Source of the DNA: Polyangiaceae bacterium
GTDB lineage: Bacteria; Myxococcota_A; Polyangia; Polyangiales; Polyangiaceae
Assembly: GCA_016933275.1 (NCBI GenBank)
Contig: JAFGBI010000234.1
Location: 27,268 to 91,267 of the forward strand
Length of the DNA stretch: 64,000 nt
Direction of reading: 5' to 3'
The notes beneath the pieces were generated by a model that did no database searches, was not told the DNA's origin, and was given only the letters and a program-made list of their open reading frames with translations. This document shows, one piece after another, positions 35,250 to 44,198 of the stretch (position 1 is its first letter; each line of letters opens with the position of its first letter). A program made the translations under genes and the position numbers.

Positions 35250-36196
35250 CACCCCTTCCCCATCGGCGCAGCGCCGCTGCCGTTCGTGACGACGGCGAGG
35301 AAGACGTCCTCGAGCGACACGTCGGCGGACTCCACGGTGACTCCCTCCAGGGCCGCGAGCGCCGCCGTGACCGCCTCGCAGCTCGGCGTCTCCGTGGAGA
35401 AGCGCACGTGCACCGTGGCGCCGAACGGCTCCACCGCCAACAGCCCCGGGCAGTCGGTGACCGCCGTCCGCACGGCTGCGAGGTCGCGCCCACGCACGGC
35501 GAGCACCCTCCCGGGGACCCAGGTTCGCTTCAACGCGCGGGGCACGTCGAGGGCCACCAGACGCCCGGCGACCATCAATCCGATGCGCCCGCAATACTCC
35601 GCCTCATCCATGTAGTGGGTGGTCACGAACACCGTGGTCCCGCCGCGCGCGAGCTCGCGGATCAAGCGCCAAAAAGCGCGCCGGGACCCCGGGTCCACCC
35701 CCGCGGTCGGCTCGTCCAAAAAGACGACTCGGGGCTCGTGGAGCAGGGCCGTCGCGAGGGCGAGGCGCTGCCGGAGCCCACCAGGAAGGTCCCCGGTCAA
35801 CACCCTTCGCGCGTCGCCGAGCTCGATGAGGTCGAGCACCGCGTCACGGCGCCGGGCGAGCGCGCGCCCGATGAGCCCGTACGCCCCGCCGAAGAAGTCG
35901 ATGTTCGCCTCGACGGTGAGGTCGAGGTAGAGCGAGAATCTCTGAGACATGTAGCCGATGCGGGAGCGCAGGGCGAACGACTCCTTCCCCACCGCGCAGC
36001 CGGCGACGGTCGCCCGTCCGCCGGACGGGGCGAGCAGCCCGCAGAGCATGCGGATCGTCGTCGACTTGCCGGCACCGTTCGCGCCGAGGTAGCCGAAGAT
36101 CTCCCCCTCTTCGACGGTGAACGAGACGTCATCGACCGCGACGAAGCGCCCGAAGGTCCGCCGGAGCGCCGCGACCTCGATGACCGGAGCGCTCAT
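35249..36196 (-). CDS. ABC transporter ATPase
   Basis: A 315-residue ABC ATPase. Walker A GANGAGKSTT at about residue 40, Q-loop in GYMSQRFSLY, signature LPGGLRQRLA (LPGGL in place of LSGGQ), Walker B VVFLDEPTAGVDP and switch His in TTHYMDEAEYC. A C-terminal ~80-residue region (VRGRDLAAVRTAVTDCPGLL, LEDVFLAVV) is typical of ABC-2 exporter ATPases. The start overlaps the end of the other ATPase gene by four bases. In Escherichia coli YbhF two such ATPases are fused; here they are separate genes. Confidence 0.93.
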   Translation of the reverse strand: MSAPVIEVAALRRTFGRFVAVDDVSFTVEEGEIFGYLGANGAGKSTTIRMLCGLLAPSGGRATVAGCAVGKESFALRSRIGYMSQRFSLYLDLTVEANIDFFGGAYGLIGRALARRRDAVLDLIELGDARRVLTGDLPGGLRQRLALATALLHEPRVVFLDEPTAGVDPGSRRAFWRLIRELARGGTTVFVTTHYMDEAEYCGRIGLMVAGRLVALDVPRALKRTWVPGRVLAVRGRDLAAVRTAVTDCPGLLAVEPFGATVHVRFSTETPSCEAVTAALAALEGVTVESADVSLEDVFLAVVTNGSGAAPMGKG

Positions 36197-37182
36197 GCGT
36201 CACCCCTCGCGACTGGCCCCGCCAGCGGTCGTGCAGCGGCGGACGCTCGCGGCGCGTCGCCCGCGGCCGCGATGCGCGTGAGGAAGACGTCCTCGAAGTC
36301 CGCCGTCACCGGCGCGAGGGCGGCGCCGAGCGTCCCGAGCTCTGCCGTCAGCGCCGGCACGGTCGAGGCCACGAGCACGACCCGCAGGCGGTCACCCGCG
36401 GGGGACGCCGCGATGACACCGGAGAAGCCCTCGAGCAGGGCGTGCAGGGCCACCCGGTCGCCGCCCCGCACCTCGAACACGGGGTGCTCGAGCTGCCGCA
36501 CTAGCGCTCGCGGCTCCCCCGCAGCGATGACGCAGCCGCCGTGGAGGAGGCACACGCGATGGCAACGCTCGGCCTCGTCCATGTACGCAGTGGACAGGAG
36601 CACCGCCATCCCCTCGCCAACAAACTCGTGCAGAAGCTCCCAGAGCTCGCGGCGACTCACGGGATCCACTCCGTTCGTGGGCTCGTCGAGCAGGAGAACC
36701 GCTGGACGGTGGAGGAGGGCGCAGGCGAGGGCGAGCTTCTTGTACATCCCGCCCGAGAGGGCATCGGCGCGGCGGTCCGTGAACGGCGCAAGCCGGGTGA
36801 TGTCGAGCAGCCGCGCAGACCGCTCCGTGAACTCGCGCCGCGGGAGGCAGAAGAGCCGGCCAAAGAAGCGTAGGTTCTCGATGACGGAGAGGTCGCCGTA
36901 GAGACTGTAGTGCTGGGGCATCACCCCCATCGCGTCGCGCACCACGGGGTTCCTGAGCGGATCGCGGCCGAGGACTCGCACGCGGCCGCCGTGGACCCCG
37001 ATGAGGCCGGCCAGAGCCCGCACCATGGTCGTCTTCCCTGCCCCGTCCGGTCCGATCAACCCGAACAGCTCGCCGCACCGCACCGAGAGCGACACCCCTC
37101 GCAGCGCCTCGACCGCCTCGAAGCGCCGTTCGACCTCCTCGGCCACGAGTACGGCGTCCGCCGCGTTCACTTGCCTCGCCAT
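36193..37182 (-). CDS. ABC transporter ATPase
   Basis: A 329-residue ABC ATPase from the ATG at 37182 (MARQVNAADA); the longer open frame overlaps the HlyD gene and is not coding. Walker A GPDGAGKTTM, Q-loop MGVMPQHYSLY, signature LSGGMYKKLALA, Walker B VLLLDEPTNGVDP, switch His replaced by Ala (STAYMDEAERC), which is also seen in one half of YbhF-like ATPases. C-terminal FEDVFLTRI marks the ABC-2 exporter type. The HlyD stop is 14 bases upstream. The unequal switch residues hint at an asymmetric ATPase pair with one stronger catalytic site (inference). Confidence 0.93.
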   Translation of the reverse strand: MARQVNAADAVLVAEEVERRFEAVEALRGVSLSVRCGELFGLIGPDGAGKTTMVRALAGLIGVHGGRVRVLGRDPLRNPVVRDAMGVMPQHYSLYGDLSVIENLRFFGRLFCLPRREFTERSARLLDITRLAPFTDRRADALSGGMYKKLALACALLHRPAVLLLDEPTNGVDPVSRRELWELLHEFVGEGMAVLLSTAYMDEAERCHRVCLLHGGCVIAAGEPRALVRQLEHPVFEVRGGDRVALHALLEGFSGVIAASPAGDRLRVVLVASTVPALTAELGTLGAALAPVTADFEDVFLTRIAAAGDAPRASAAARPLAGPVARGDA

Positions 37183-37198
37183 CGCAGGACTCCCGGTG

Positions 37199-38233
37199 TC
37201 ACCAGGCCATGACGCGCACTTCGGCGGGCATGCCGGGACGGAGCCGGTGCTCGGGGTTCGGCACCACGACCTCGATCGGATAGACGAGCCGATCGCGATC
37301 GGTGCGGGTCTGGATGTTGCGTGGGGTGAAGGCCGCCTCGACCCCGACCGTGCAGACCTTGCCTTGGAAGGTGATGCCCGGAAACGCGTCCGCGGTAACA
37401 GCAGCGCTGCCACCGGTCTTCGCCGCGGCGAGCTCCGCGTTGGGAAGGTAAAAGGTGACGGTCACCTCGTCGAGATCGACGAGCCGGAGGAGGGCCGCGC
37501 CGCGGGCAGGGATCTCGCCGACCTCGTAGAACACCGTGTCGACGACCCCGGCGCGCGGGGCGAACAGGTCGCAGTCACGACGAAGGAGCCGCGCCCGCTC
37601 CAGCGCCGCCTCGGCACTCGCCACCGCAGCGTCCGCCGCCCGCGCCAAGGCCTCGGCGACCTGACCTTGAGCATCCGCCGCACCGGCCTGTGCCGCGGTC
37701 GCCTTCGCGGCGGCAACCGCGGCCTCCTTTTCGAGCGCGAGCGAAGCGGCCTCCGACAGCGACTGATCGAGCGCCGCCGCGGTCACCCCCTCACCCACCT
37801 GCTCGAGCCGCGCAGCCTGGCGGGCCGCCGCCGCCTCCCGCGTCTCCGTCACCTGGCCGCGGGTGCGCGCAGCGACCACCTGGGCGTAGGCGGCGCCGGC
37901 TGACCGCTTGGCAACCCTCACCGACGCCGAGGCGCTATCGCGCTGGGCGACAGCCGCGGCGAGGCGCGCCTCGACCTCCGCGATCGAAGCGTCCACGTCG
38001 CGACAGTCGAGCGCCAGTAGGCGGTCCCCAGCCTTCACGGTCTGTCCCTGCTCGACCAGGATCCGCTCGATCCTGGCCGAGAGCGTGGAGGCGATGGAGA
38101 TGTCCGTGCCCTCCACGATCCCGGACCCGCCGGCGGGGGCCGCGAGCACCGCGGCCTGGAGCTTGAGCTTGTAGGCGATGGCAATCGCGAGGACGACCGT
38201 GAGCACGAGGAAGACGATGAGGAGGCGGCGCAT
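37199..38233 (-). CDS. HlyD-family periplasmic adaptor (YbhG-like)
   Basis: A 344-residue membrane-fusion protein, first gene of the exporter operon. From the ATG at 38233 it has one N-terminal membrane segment (LLIVFLVLTVVLAIAIAYKL), then a lipoyl half-motif GIVEGTDISIASTLSARIER, ILVEQGQTVKAGDRLLALD, a long Ala/Glu/Arg-rich helical hairpin (residues ~90-205), the second lipoyl half LFAPRAGVVDTVFYEVGEIP, and the beta-barrel VTVTFYLPNAELAAAKTG. It ends RPGMPAEVRVMAW. The order HlyD, two ATPases, two permeases, TolC is a complete tripartite pump of the YbhGFSR type, which exports drugs or lipophilic compounds. Substrate unknown. Confidence 0.93.
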   Translation of the reverse strand: MRRLLIVFLVLTVVLAIAIAYKLKLQAAVLAAPAGGSGIVEGTDISIASTLSARIERILVEQGQTVKAGDRLLALDCRDVDASIAEVEARLAAAVAQRDSASASVRVAKRSAGAAYAQVVAARTRGQVTETREAAAARQAARLEQVGEGVTAAALDQSLSEAASLALEKEAAVAAAKATAAQAGAADAQGQVAEALARAADAAVASAEAALERARLLRRDCDLFAPRAGVVDTVFYEVGEIPARGAALLRLVDLDEVTVTFYLPNAELAAAKTGGSAAVTADAFPGITFQGKVCTVGVEAAFTPRNIQTRTDRDRLVYPIEVVVPNPEHRLRPGMPAEVRVMAW

Positions 38234-38688
38234 CGTGGTACCTGCGGTGGCGAACGACGCTCGACCGAGCGGGGGAGCAACGTTCGTGCCGACGGTACCC
38301 GAGCCAGGCGACGGAGCGTAGGCGCGTGTTCGCGGGCCGAGGGGCGACCGGTATCCCCTCACCGTCCGGATCTCCGGATCCGCCATCCGGAAACCCGAAC
38401 ACGCGTCCCGCTGCCTGCTCGACCAAAGAGGGCTCCGTCCGCTTGGTCGTGGGTGCGTGCCCCTGCCGCCGCCGTGGCATCGCGATTGCTAGCCCGTCTC
38501 GCGACGCGTGGCTCCCTCGATGACCCACCGCCACCCTGTAGACCCCGGCACCGTCCCGACCCATCCCTCCCTTCCGCTCCTCCTGTCAGCGTACGTCCTC
38601 GCCGTGCGGCAGCTCGCCGCTTCTTCCGTCGCGACCTGCCGCGCGCTAGCCGCCTCCCTGGTGCATCTCCTCGGAAGACCTCTCAGCC
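38234..38688. other. intergenic region between divergent exporter and two-component operons
   Basis: A 455-bp divergent control region. No ORF in it has coding character. It contains the sigma-54-like promoter at 38475. No clear promoter for the exporter operon could be picked out by eye. Confidence 0.5.
38475..38490 (+). promoter_or_regulatory. candidate sigma-54 promoter upstream of the two-component genes
   Basis: TGGCATCGCGATTGCT matches the sigma-54 pattern TGGCACGNNNNTTGCW at all but two positions, keeping the essential -24 GG and -12 GC at the right 12-base offset. It lies about 200 bases upstream of a histidine kinase gene whose operon partner is a sigma-54 activator, so autoregulation is plausible (inference). 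Confidence 0.5.
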
Positions 38689-40191
38689 ATGCCTGACGCT
38701 CCTCTGCCCAACGCCGAGCCCGGTGCGGGGCCCGAGCTTCGCGTCTTCGGCTATGCTGACCGGGCGATGGCGTTGGCCCCCCAGGGAAACAGGCTTGAGT
38801 CCCCGGATCACGCCGTGGAAGGCCTCGATTTCGAGCTGCGCCGCCAGATCTATCGCCTCTTCCTCCAGGTGCGCTTCGCGATCGCGCCCATCCCGCTGCT
38901 CCTCGGCAGCGTCGTCGTGGCGCTCGATCCCACGTTGTGGCGTCGAATCGTGATCGTCGGCGCGATAGGCTCAGTGGTCGCGCTGAGCGCGCTGGAGGAC
39001 CGGGCGGTGAAGCGCGGCCGCGAATTCCGGCTGTCCACGCGGCTCGCGGTGATCGCGCTCATCCAAGGTGCGGTGGTGCTCGCCACCGGGGGCGTGATGA
39101 GCCCGGTGGTAATGGCGATGCTCATGATCGGCTTCGTCGCCAGCACGATGCCGGGGCGTCACGCCGCTCGCACCCTGATCGGCTGCGAGATCGCGTGGCT
39201 CTGGGTGGTCGCCGCGATCGAGGTCGCGGGGGTGCTCGGCTCGCTGCTCCCGTTCCCGTTCCGCAGCGGCGTGGGCGCCACGCCGCCGCCGCTCTTCATC
39301 GCCGCGCTGCTGCTGGTCGAGACGACGATCTTCCTGGTTTCGCTGGCGGTGGGCGCGCGGATCCGCGCGGCGCTCAGCGAGCTGCTCGTGCGGGTAGTGG
39401 CGGCTCGCGACGACACGCTCCGCACACACGTGGAACGCCTCGACGAGATCACGCGGCTCTCGGGCGAGATCGCCCACGAGCTCAAGAACCCACTGGCGAG
39501 CATCAAGGGCCTCGCGGCCTTGCTCGCTCGAAGCTGCGCCCCAGAGCAGCGGGAGCACCTCACGGTCCTCAGGAGCGAGGCGGATCGCATGCAGGGCAAG
39601 CTCGACGAGTTCCTCAATCTCTCGCGGCCCCTGGTCCCCCTGACCACCCTCGAGCTCGACCTCAGTGCCCTGGTCAGCGAGGTCTGTACCCTGCACGAGG
39701 GCCAGCTCGCCCTGCAGAAGGTCCGCGTCGAGCTGCTCGCCCCCACCGACGCCGCCCGCTCGGTGCGCGCGGATCCCCGCAAGGTACGGCAGATCCTCGT
39801 CAACCTCCTCCAGAACGCGATCGAGGCGAGTCCCCCGGGCACGACCATCCGCGTGGACCTCCTAGCCTACGCCGAGGGGGTACGGGTGAGGATCACGGAC
39901 CAGGGACCGGGCCTCGCGCCAGGCCTCGCCGAACGCTTGTTCGAACCGGGCGTTACCACCAAGCCCAGGGGAAGCGGCTTCGGGCTCACGGTGGCGCGGG
40001 GTCTCGCCGAGCAGCACGGGGGCGCGGTCACCCTCGAATCGACGGAGGGGCAAGGGTGTGTGGCGACGCTCCGCCTGCCGCTGGTCCCTCCGGTGACCAC
40101 ATCGAGCAGCGACGTGGCGACCGCACCCGACGGGGTCGGGGCCGGACCTTCCCCCTCGGGCGACGCCGTTCTAGAAGAGGCGACGCGATGA
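38689..40191 (+). CDS. membrane sensor histidine kinase
   Basis: A 500-residue kinase. Six hydrophobic segments span about residues 55-225 (FAIAPIPLLLGSVVVALDP, IVIVGAIGSVVALSAL, LAVIALIQGAVVLATGGVM, VVMAMLMIGFVAST, IAWLWVVAAIEVAGVLGSLL, LFIAALLLVETTIFLVSLAV). The dimerisation/phosphoacceptor helix SGEIAHELKNPLASIKGLAA carries His263. ATP-binding boxes follow: N-box QILVNLLQNAIEASPPG, G1 ITDQGPGLAPG, F/G2 TTKPRGSGFGLTVARGLAEQ. The His-box type matches NtrB/AtoS-like kinases that partner NtrC-type regulators. The stop overlaps the regulator ATG by four bases. Confidence 0.92.
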   Translation: MPDAPLPNAEPGAGPELRVFGYADRAMALAPQGNRLESPDHAVEGLDFELRRQIYRLFLQVRFAIAPIPLLLGSVVVALDPTLWRRIVIVGAIGSVVALSALEDRAVKRGREFRLSTRLAVIALIQGAVVLATGGVMSPVVMAMLMIGFVASTMPGRHAARTLIGCEIAWLWVVAAIEVAGVLGSLLPFPFRSGVGATPPPLFIAALLLVETTIFLVSLAVGARIRAALSELLVRVVAARDDTLRTHVERLDEITRLSGEIAHELKNPLASIKGLAALLARSCAPEQREHLTVLRSEADRMQGKLDEFLNLSRPLVPLTTLELDLSALVSEVCTLHEGQLALQKVRVELLAPTDAARSVRADPRKVRQILVNLLQNAIEASPPGTTIRVDLLAYAEGVRVRITDQGPGLAPGLAERLFEPGVTTKPRGSGFGLTVARGLAEQHGGAVTLESTEGQGCVATLRLPLVPPVTTSSSDVATAPDGVGAGPSPSGDAVLEEATR

Positions 40192-41612
40192 CCCTCCATG
40201 CCCTGGTCGTGGATGACGAGGCCGGCGTTCGGTACACGATCGCGGAGATCCTGCGCCAGGCGGGGCTCGAGGTCGTCACGGCCGAGAACGGGACCGAAGC
40301 GCTCGCGCTGGCGCGGCAGAGCTCCTTCGACCTCGTGATCAGCGACCTCCGGATGGCACCGATGGACGGGCTCGAGCTGCTCCGATTGCTGCGCGCCGAG
40401 CAGCCCGAGCTCCGCGTGATCCTCGTCACGGCGCACGGCTCCGAACGGCTCGCCGTGGAGGCGATGCGCCTCGGTGCCTACGACTATTTCAAGAAGCCCT
40501 TCGAGCTCGACGAGCTCATGGCGGTGGTGAATCGCGCCCTCGAGGCCGTCCGGCTCACCCGCGAGAACGAGCAGCTCCGGGGCGAGAGCGCCCTCGGTCA
40601 ATCGCTGGTCTTCGCGTCCCCCGCGATGAGTCGCCTCGCCGGACTGGTGCGCCGGGTGGCGCCGCGCGCCGTGACCGTGCTCCTTACCGGCGAGAGCGGC
40701 ACCGGCAAGGAGCGGGTCGCGGAAGCGATCGTCCGCATGAGCGATCGCTCGGCGCGACCCTTCATCCGCTTCAACTGCGCCGCGCTCGGCGGCGAACTCG
40801 CCGAGGCCGAGCTCTTTGGCCACACGAGAGGGGCATTCACCGGGGCGCAACGCGCCCGCAATGGCCTATTCCGCGAGGCGAACACCGGCACGCTCCTGCT
40901 CGACGAGATTGGCGAACTGGAGCTCGCCACCCAGGCCAAGCTCCTCCGCGTGCTCCAGGAGGGCGAGGTGCGCCCGCTGGGCGAGGACCGCCCCTTCGCG
41001 GTCGACGTGCGCATCATCGCCGCGACCCACCGCGATCTCTTGCGCCTGGTCGCCGAGGGGCACTTCCGCGAGGATCTCTACTATCGCCTGAGGGTGGTCG
41101 AGCTCGTGGTGCCGCCGCTGCGCGAGCGTCCCGAGGACATCCCCGTGCTCACGCGGCACTTCCTCCGGCGTTACGCCGAGCGCTTCGGCATCGGCTCGCT
41201 CCGCGCCCCGCCAGACCTCGCCGCGCGGCTCGCGGCCCGCCCCTGGCCAGGCAACGTGCGTGAGCTCGAGAACGCGATCGAGGCGCTGGTCGCGCTGAGC
41301 GCCAACGGTGAGCTCGATCTCGGCCTGCTCCCCCGCGACCCGAACGCGCCAGCGGCGCCGAGCCTGGTGGGGGCGACCGAGAACGACGAGGACGGCCGAG
41401 CGACCCTCGTCGACTCGGGTGAGCTCGACGGTGACGGACACCTCACCCTGCGTCAGCGCGTCGAAGCCTACGAGCGCGGTCTCATCGTCCGGGCCCTCGA
41501 GGCAGCGCAGGGCGGCCGCCGCGAAGCGGCACGGCGCTTGGGGCTGAGTCGCGCGACACTGCACGACAAACTCCACAAGTACGGGCTCGTGGCCGGCAAC
41601 GACGAGGAGTAG
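40188..41612 (+). CDS. NtrC-family sigma-54-dependent response regulator
   Basis: A 474-residue regulator. Receiver domain at residues 1-120: acidic pair Asp9/Asp10, phosphorylation site Asp53 in LVISDLRMAP, Lys in YFKKPFE. AAA+ domain: Walker A GESGTGKE at about 167-174, sigma-54 contact loop GAFTGA, Walker B LLLDEIGEL, sensor I VRIIAATHRDL, Arg finger region REDLYYRLRVVE, and RPWPGNVRELENAIEAL. C-terminal Fis-type helix-turn-helix: ALEAAQGGRREAARRLGLSR, ATLHDKLHKYGL. All motifs are intact, so it should activate sigma-54 promoters when phosphorylated by the coupled kinase. Targets are unknown; the operon's own upstream site is one candidate. Confidence 0.95.
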   Translation: MTLHALVVDDEAGVRYTIAEILRQAGLEVVTAENGTEALALARQSSFDLVISDLRMAPMDGLELLRLLRAEQPELRVILVTAHGSERLAVEAMRLGAYDYFKKPFELDELMAVVNRALEAVRLTRENEQLRGESALGQSLVFASPAMSRLAGLVRRVAPRAVTVLLTGESGTGKERVAEAIVRMSDRSARPFIRFNCAALGGELAEAELFGHTRGAFTGAQRARNGLFREANTGTLLLDEIGELELATQAKLLRVLQEGEVRPLGEDRPFAVDVRIIAATHRDLLRLVAEGHFREDLYYRLRVVELVVPPLRERPEDIPVLTRHFLRRYAERFGIGSLRAPPDLAARLAARPWPGNVRELENAIEALVALSANGELDLGLLPRDPNAPAAPSLVGATENDEDGRATLVDSGELDGDGHLTLRQRVEAYERGLIVRALEAAQGGRREAARRLGLSRATLHDKLHKYGLVAGNDEE

Positions 41613-41624
41613 CTGGTGGGTTCC

Positions 41625-41652
41625 TCGAGCCCGCCCTTCGTCGAGGGCTCGA
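41625..41652. terminator. hairpin downstream of the response regulator gene
   Basis: TCGAGCCC at 41625-41632 pairs perfectly with GGGCTCGA at 41645-41652, 12 bases after the stop codon and before the convergent lipoprotein gene. The loop is 12 bases and no T-tract follows. Confidence 0.4.
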
Positions 41653-41789
41653 CCGGTGACAGCTGCGCTCCGATGCGCCACTGGGTCGCTACCGCCCACC
41701 GTCGGGATGTCCCCCCGGACGCGCCCGAAGCGACGAACCCATTTGGGGTTGCCGCCTCGGGCGTGGCGCACGGCCACGGGAATCGAGTC

Positions 41790-42131
41790 CTACTTGCAGG
41801 CGGGGTTCTGAGCCAGAGCGTCGAGCGCCGTCTTGCAGGCGGTGGAGAGGCCGGCCTTCGTGGTGGGCTCCTTAGCCATCTCCTTCCACGTATCCCGATT
41901 CTGCTGCATGGCTTGCTCCATCGCCGGTCGACCGGCCTCGGGCATGTTCTTCAGGCACGCCTCGAGCTTCGTGAGGTAGTCGTCGCACTCCTGGACGCCG
42001 ATCTTGTCGCCGCCACCTTTCGCCTGTTCGCCCTCGGCGGGCTTGGCGCCCTCGACGGCCGGCGGCTCCTTCTTGCTACATGCGCTGCAGGCCAATCCAG
42101 CGGCAACGATGAATGCAATGAATGCTCTCAT
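41790..42131 (-). CDS. small Cys-containing lipoprotein
   Basis: A 113-residue lipoprotein. The ATG at 42131 (MRAFIAFIVAAG) begins a signal peptide with lipobox CSAC, with a GGAG site about ten bases upstream; the open frame further upstream lacks a signal. After a Lys/Glu/Pro/Ala spacer comes a helical domain with four Cys: VQECDDYLTKLEACLKNMPE and LSTACKTALDAL..NPACK. The C-x(8-10)-C helical hairpins resemble small lipoproteins seen repeatedly in Polyangia, but I know no function. Convergent with the NtrC-type gene. Confidence 0.75.
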   Translation of the reverse strand: MRAFIAFIVAAGLACSACSKKEPPAVEGAKPAEGEQAKGGGDKIGVQECDDYLTKLEACLKNMPEAGRPAMEQAMQQNRDTWKEMAKEPTTKAGLSTACKTALDALAQNPACK

Positions 42132-42680
42132 TTTCGGTTTGCTCCTCGCGTGGGTAGGGTCATCATGGACGCGGTCGGCCTTGCTCACCGAGTGGTAGGC
42201 TCGGGGGTGTTTCCCGACGACATCGTGATTGAGGTTGCTCGGCGCGCGACGATTGCATCCATCGTGCCAAGCTGCCCGTGAAGGGAAAGGACCGGCCGCG
42301 TCGGAGGATCGCGAGGAACTGGGTGGAGCAGCCGCGCCCGATCGGGAGCCGATCCGTGGTCGACTGCCTCGCTGCCCACGAGGTTGTCACAGTGAACCGT
42401 GGCACCGACGACCAGGGGCCCCTTCACCCACGCCTCCGGCGCGCCGTTCGCCGAGGTCGACCACCCGCCGGACCGGTGCCCGCGCTCGTCCCGTACATCC
42501 GCTGGATAGGGAGGAAGGAGCCGACTGGAAGAAACGTATGATGTGGGCTGGCTCCGGTGCGCGAGCCGAGCTCGGCGGCCGCCCGTCCTCGGCGACCGGA
42601 GAGCCCAGGTGCTCGGTAGGATTTCCGCAGGACGCCCGCGACGCCGTCAGCGACACGTCGATCGAAGCAACCACCCGTGC
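42132..42680. other. 549-bp region without a recognisable gene
   Basis: Open frames on both strands here (42185-42427 minus, 42229-42717 plus) give Arg/Pro-rich products without motifs. No repeat copy or RNA gene was found. It includes the promoter region of the small lipoprotein at 42131. Confidence 0.4.
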
Positions 42681-44033
42681 TCAGTCGAGCAACGTCCCGT
42701 CCGGCCCGTCCTCGTAGGACATGGCGATCTGATCGGACGAGAGCGCGGCCGCGTAGATCCTGAACTCGAGGTAGGTCCCGGTGAAGGTCACGTCGTCATA
42801 GAATTGGGAGCGACCAAGCCAGTTGTTGACGTCGTTGATCTCGGAGAGCTCGTCGTCTTCGAACAGCGAGATGGAGCTCTCGAGATGACCGTCGACATAG
42901 AGGCTGAGCCGGTGGTTCGTGTCGTCCATCACCACCACCAACTGCAACACCGCGGACACCGCGATGGACGGGGCCTCGACCTCCCGTCGGTCATCGGGAT
43001 GCACGCCGGGCTGGCGCATGTAGGCCGCCCGCAGGCGACTCCCACTGGAGGTGTCCGTGCTGGCCACCAGGTAGAGGTAGGTGCGGCCGCAGATACCGTC
43101 GTTGCCGTCCCCGGCGGGCGGCCCGTCGTAGGTGCAGCTGGTCCCCGTCATAGCATCGCCGAAGTCGAAAACGCGCTGCCAAGGCGCCCCACCGCCCCAT
43201 TCCACCCAAACCTCGAACGTCGCGTTCGCCAGCTCGTGGACGATGCCGTTCGGTAGATCCACGTACTCCCCGGAGGAGCCGCCCGCGAGCGTGAGATCAC
43301 CCTCTCCCGAGAGGGTGGCGCCACCCCTGACGACGCCGTGCGCGTCGCCCGCCGAGTCCGTCACGGCCGTGCCGGTCCCGTCGAAGCGGTAGCGATGAAC
43401 GATGGAGCTCCTGAGCGCCTCGCAGTCCGCCGTCGACCCGAGGCAGCTGCCGCCCCCCGTTCCGCCCGTTTCGGTCACGGCCCCACCGCCGCCATCCCCG
43501 GCGTCTCCGGTCGCCCCGGCGTCCCCAGCAGAGCCGCCCGATACGACCCCCGCGGAACCGCCCACCGTCGCCCCGCCGTGGCCGCCAGACGTCACGCCGC
43601 CAGAGCCCCCCGACGTCATCCCGCCCATTCCGCCCGTCCCCGCTCCGCCGGACGTGGCTCCGCCACTGGCGCCCGCACCGCTGCCGCCGGTGCCGCCCGA
43701 CGAGACCGCGCCCGTTCCGCCCGACGTGGGTTCACCGCTCCCGCCGGACCCCGGCCCACCGGTCCCCCCCGAAGTCTGTCCACCGCTGCCACCCAACGTG
43801 GTCCCGCCGGTATCGCTGCCCCCGACCCCAGGATCCCCAAGGCCAGCCTCGCCACCCATCGCCGACGCGCCGCCACGCTCGGTGGTGCCGTCGCCTCCGC
43901 CCGACGCCGACCCCGCGTTGCCCGTACCCGCGTGGCCGTCGACGGCCTCGAAATCATCGGGCAGGAGGGCCGGACATGCCGGCAGGAGCAGCACGGCTGC
44001 TGTCAGAAGCACGAAGCGATGCGAGGCAAGCAT
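42681..44033 (-). CDS. LamG/concanavalin-A-like lectin lipoprotein
   Basis: A 450-residue lipoprotein. Signal peptide MLASHRFVLLTAAVLLLPAC with lipobox LPAC, then a ~150-residue spacer of GG-T-GG / SGG units. The C-terminal ~240 residues form a LamG-like jelly-roll: IVHRYRFDGTGTAVTDSAGD, AHGVVRGGATLSGEGDLTL, GEYVDLPNGIVHELANATFE, VWVEWGGGAPWQRVFDFGDA, QLVVVMDDTNHRLSLYVDGH and NWLGRSQFYDDVTFTGTYLE. Two Cys pairs flank the start (CLGSTADCEA) and one loop. Such domains bind glycans or surface proteins. It is probably displayed on the outer membrane. From 44034 to 44198 nothing is seen. Confidence 0.88.
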   Translation of the reverse strand: MLASHRFVLLTAAVLLLPACPALLPDDFEAVDGHAGTGNAGSASGGGDGTTERGGASAMGGEAGLGDPGVGGSDTGGTTLGGSGGQTSGGTGGPGSGGSGEPTSGGTGAVSSGGTGGSGAGASGGATSGGAGTGGMGGMTSGGSGGVTSGGHGGATVGGSAGVVSGGSAGDAGATGDAGDGGGGAVTETGGTGGGSCLGSTADCEALRSSIVHRYRFDGTGTAVTDSAGDAHGVVRGGATLSGEGDLTLAGGSSGEYVDLPNGIVHELANATFEVWVEWGGGAPWQRVFDFGDAMTGTSCTYDGPPAGDGNDGICGRTYLYLVASTDTSSGSRLRAAYMRQPGVHPDDRREVEAPSIAVSAVLQLVVVMDDTNHRLSLYVDGHLESSISLFEDDELSEINDVNNWLGRSQFYDDVTFTGTYLEFRIYAAALSSDQIAMSYEDGPDGTLLD

Positions 44034-44198
44034 CGAGGGTCCCGGCGGTTCGTAATCCTACCAGCACCCGCTCGGAACGCACGCGGACTCCGGACAGACG
44101 GTGGCCCACGCTGGACATTCGCCCCGGGACGGACCGTACCCCATGCCGTCGTCTGGTCGCCGGTCCTCGCCACGGACCGGTGCCCGCTGCCACTCGGC

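Noticed and set aside
38937..40187. Possible ~400-residue N-terminal extension of the NtrC-type regulator
   Set aside because: The open frame overlaps the histidine kinase in another frame and is Arg/Gly/Pro-rich; the receiver domain starts properly at the ATG at 40188.
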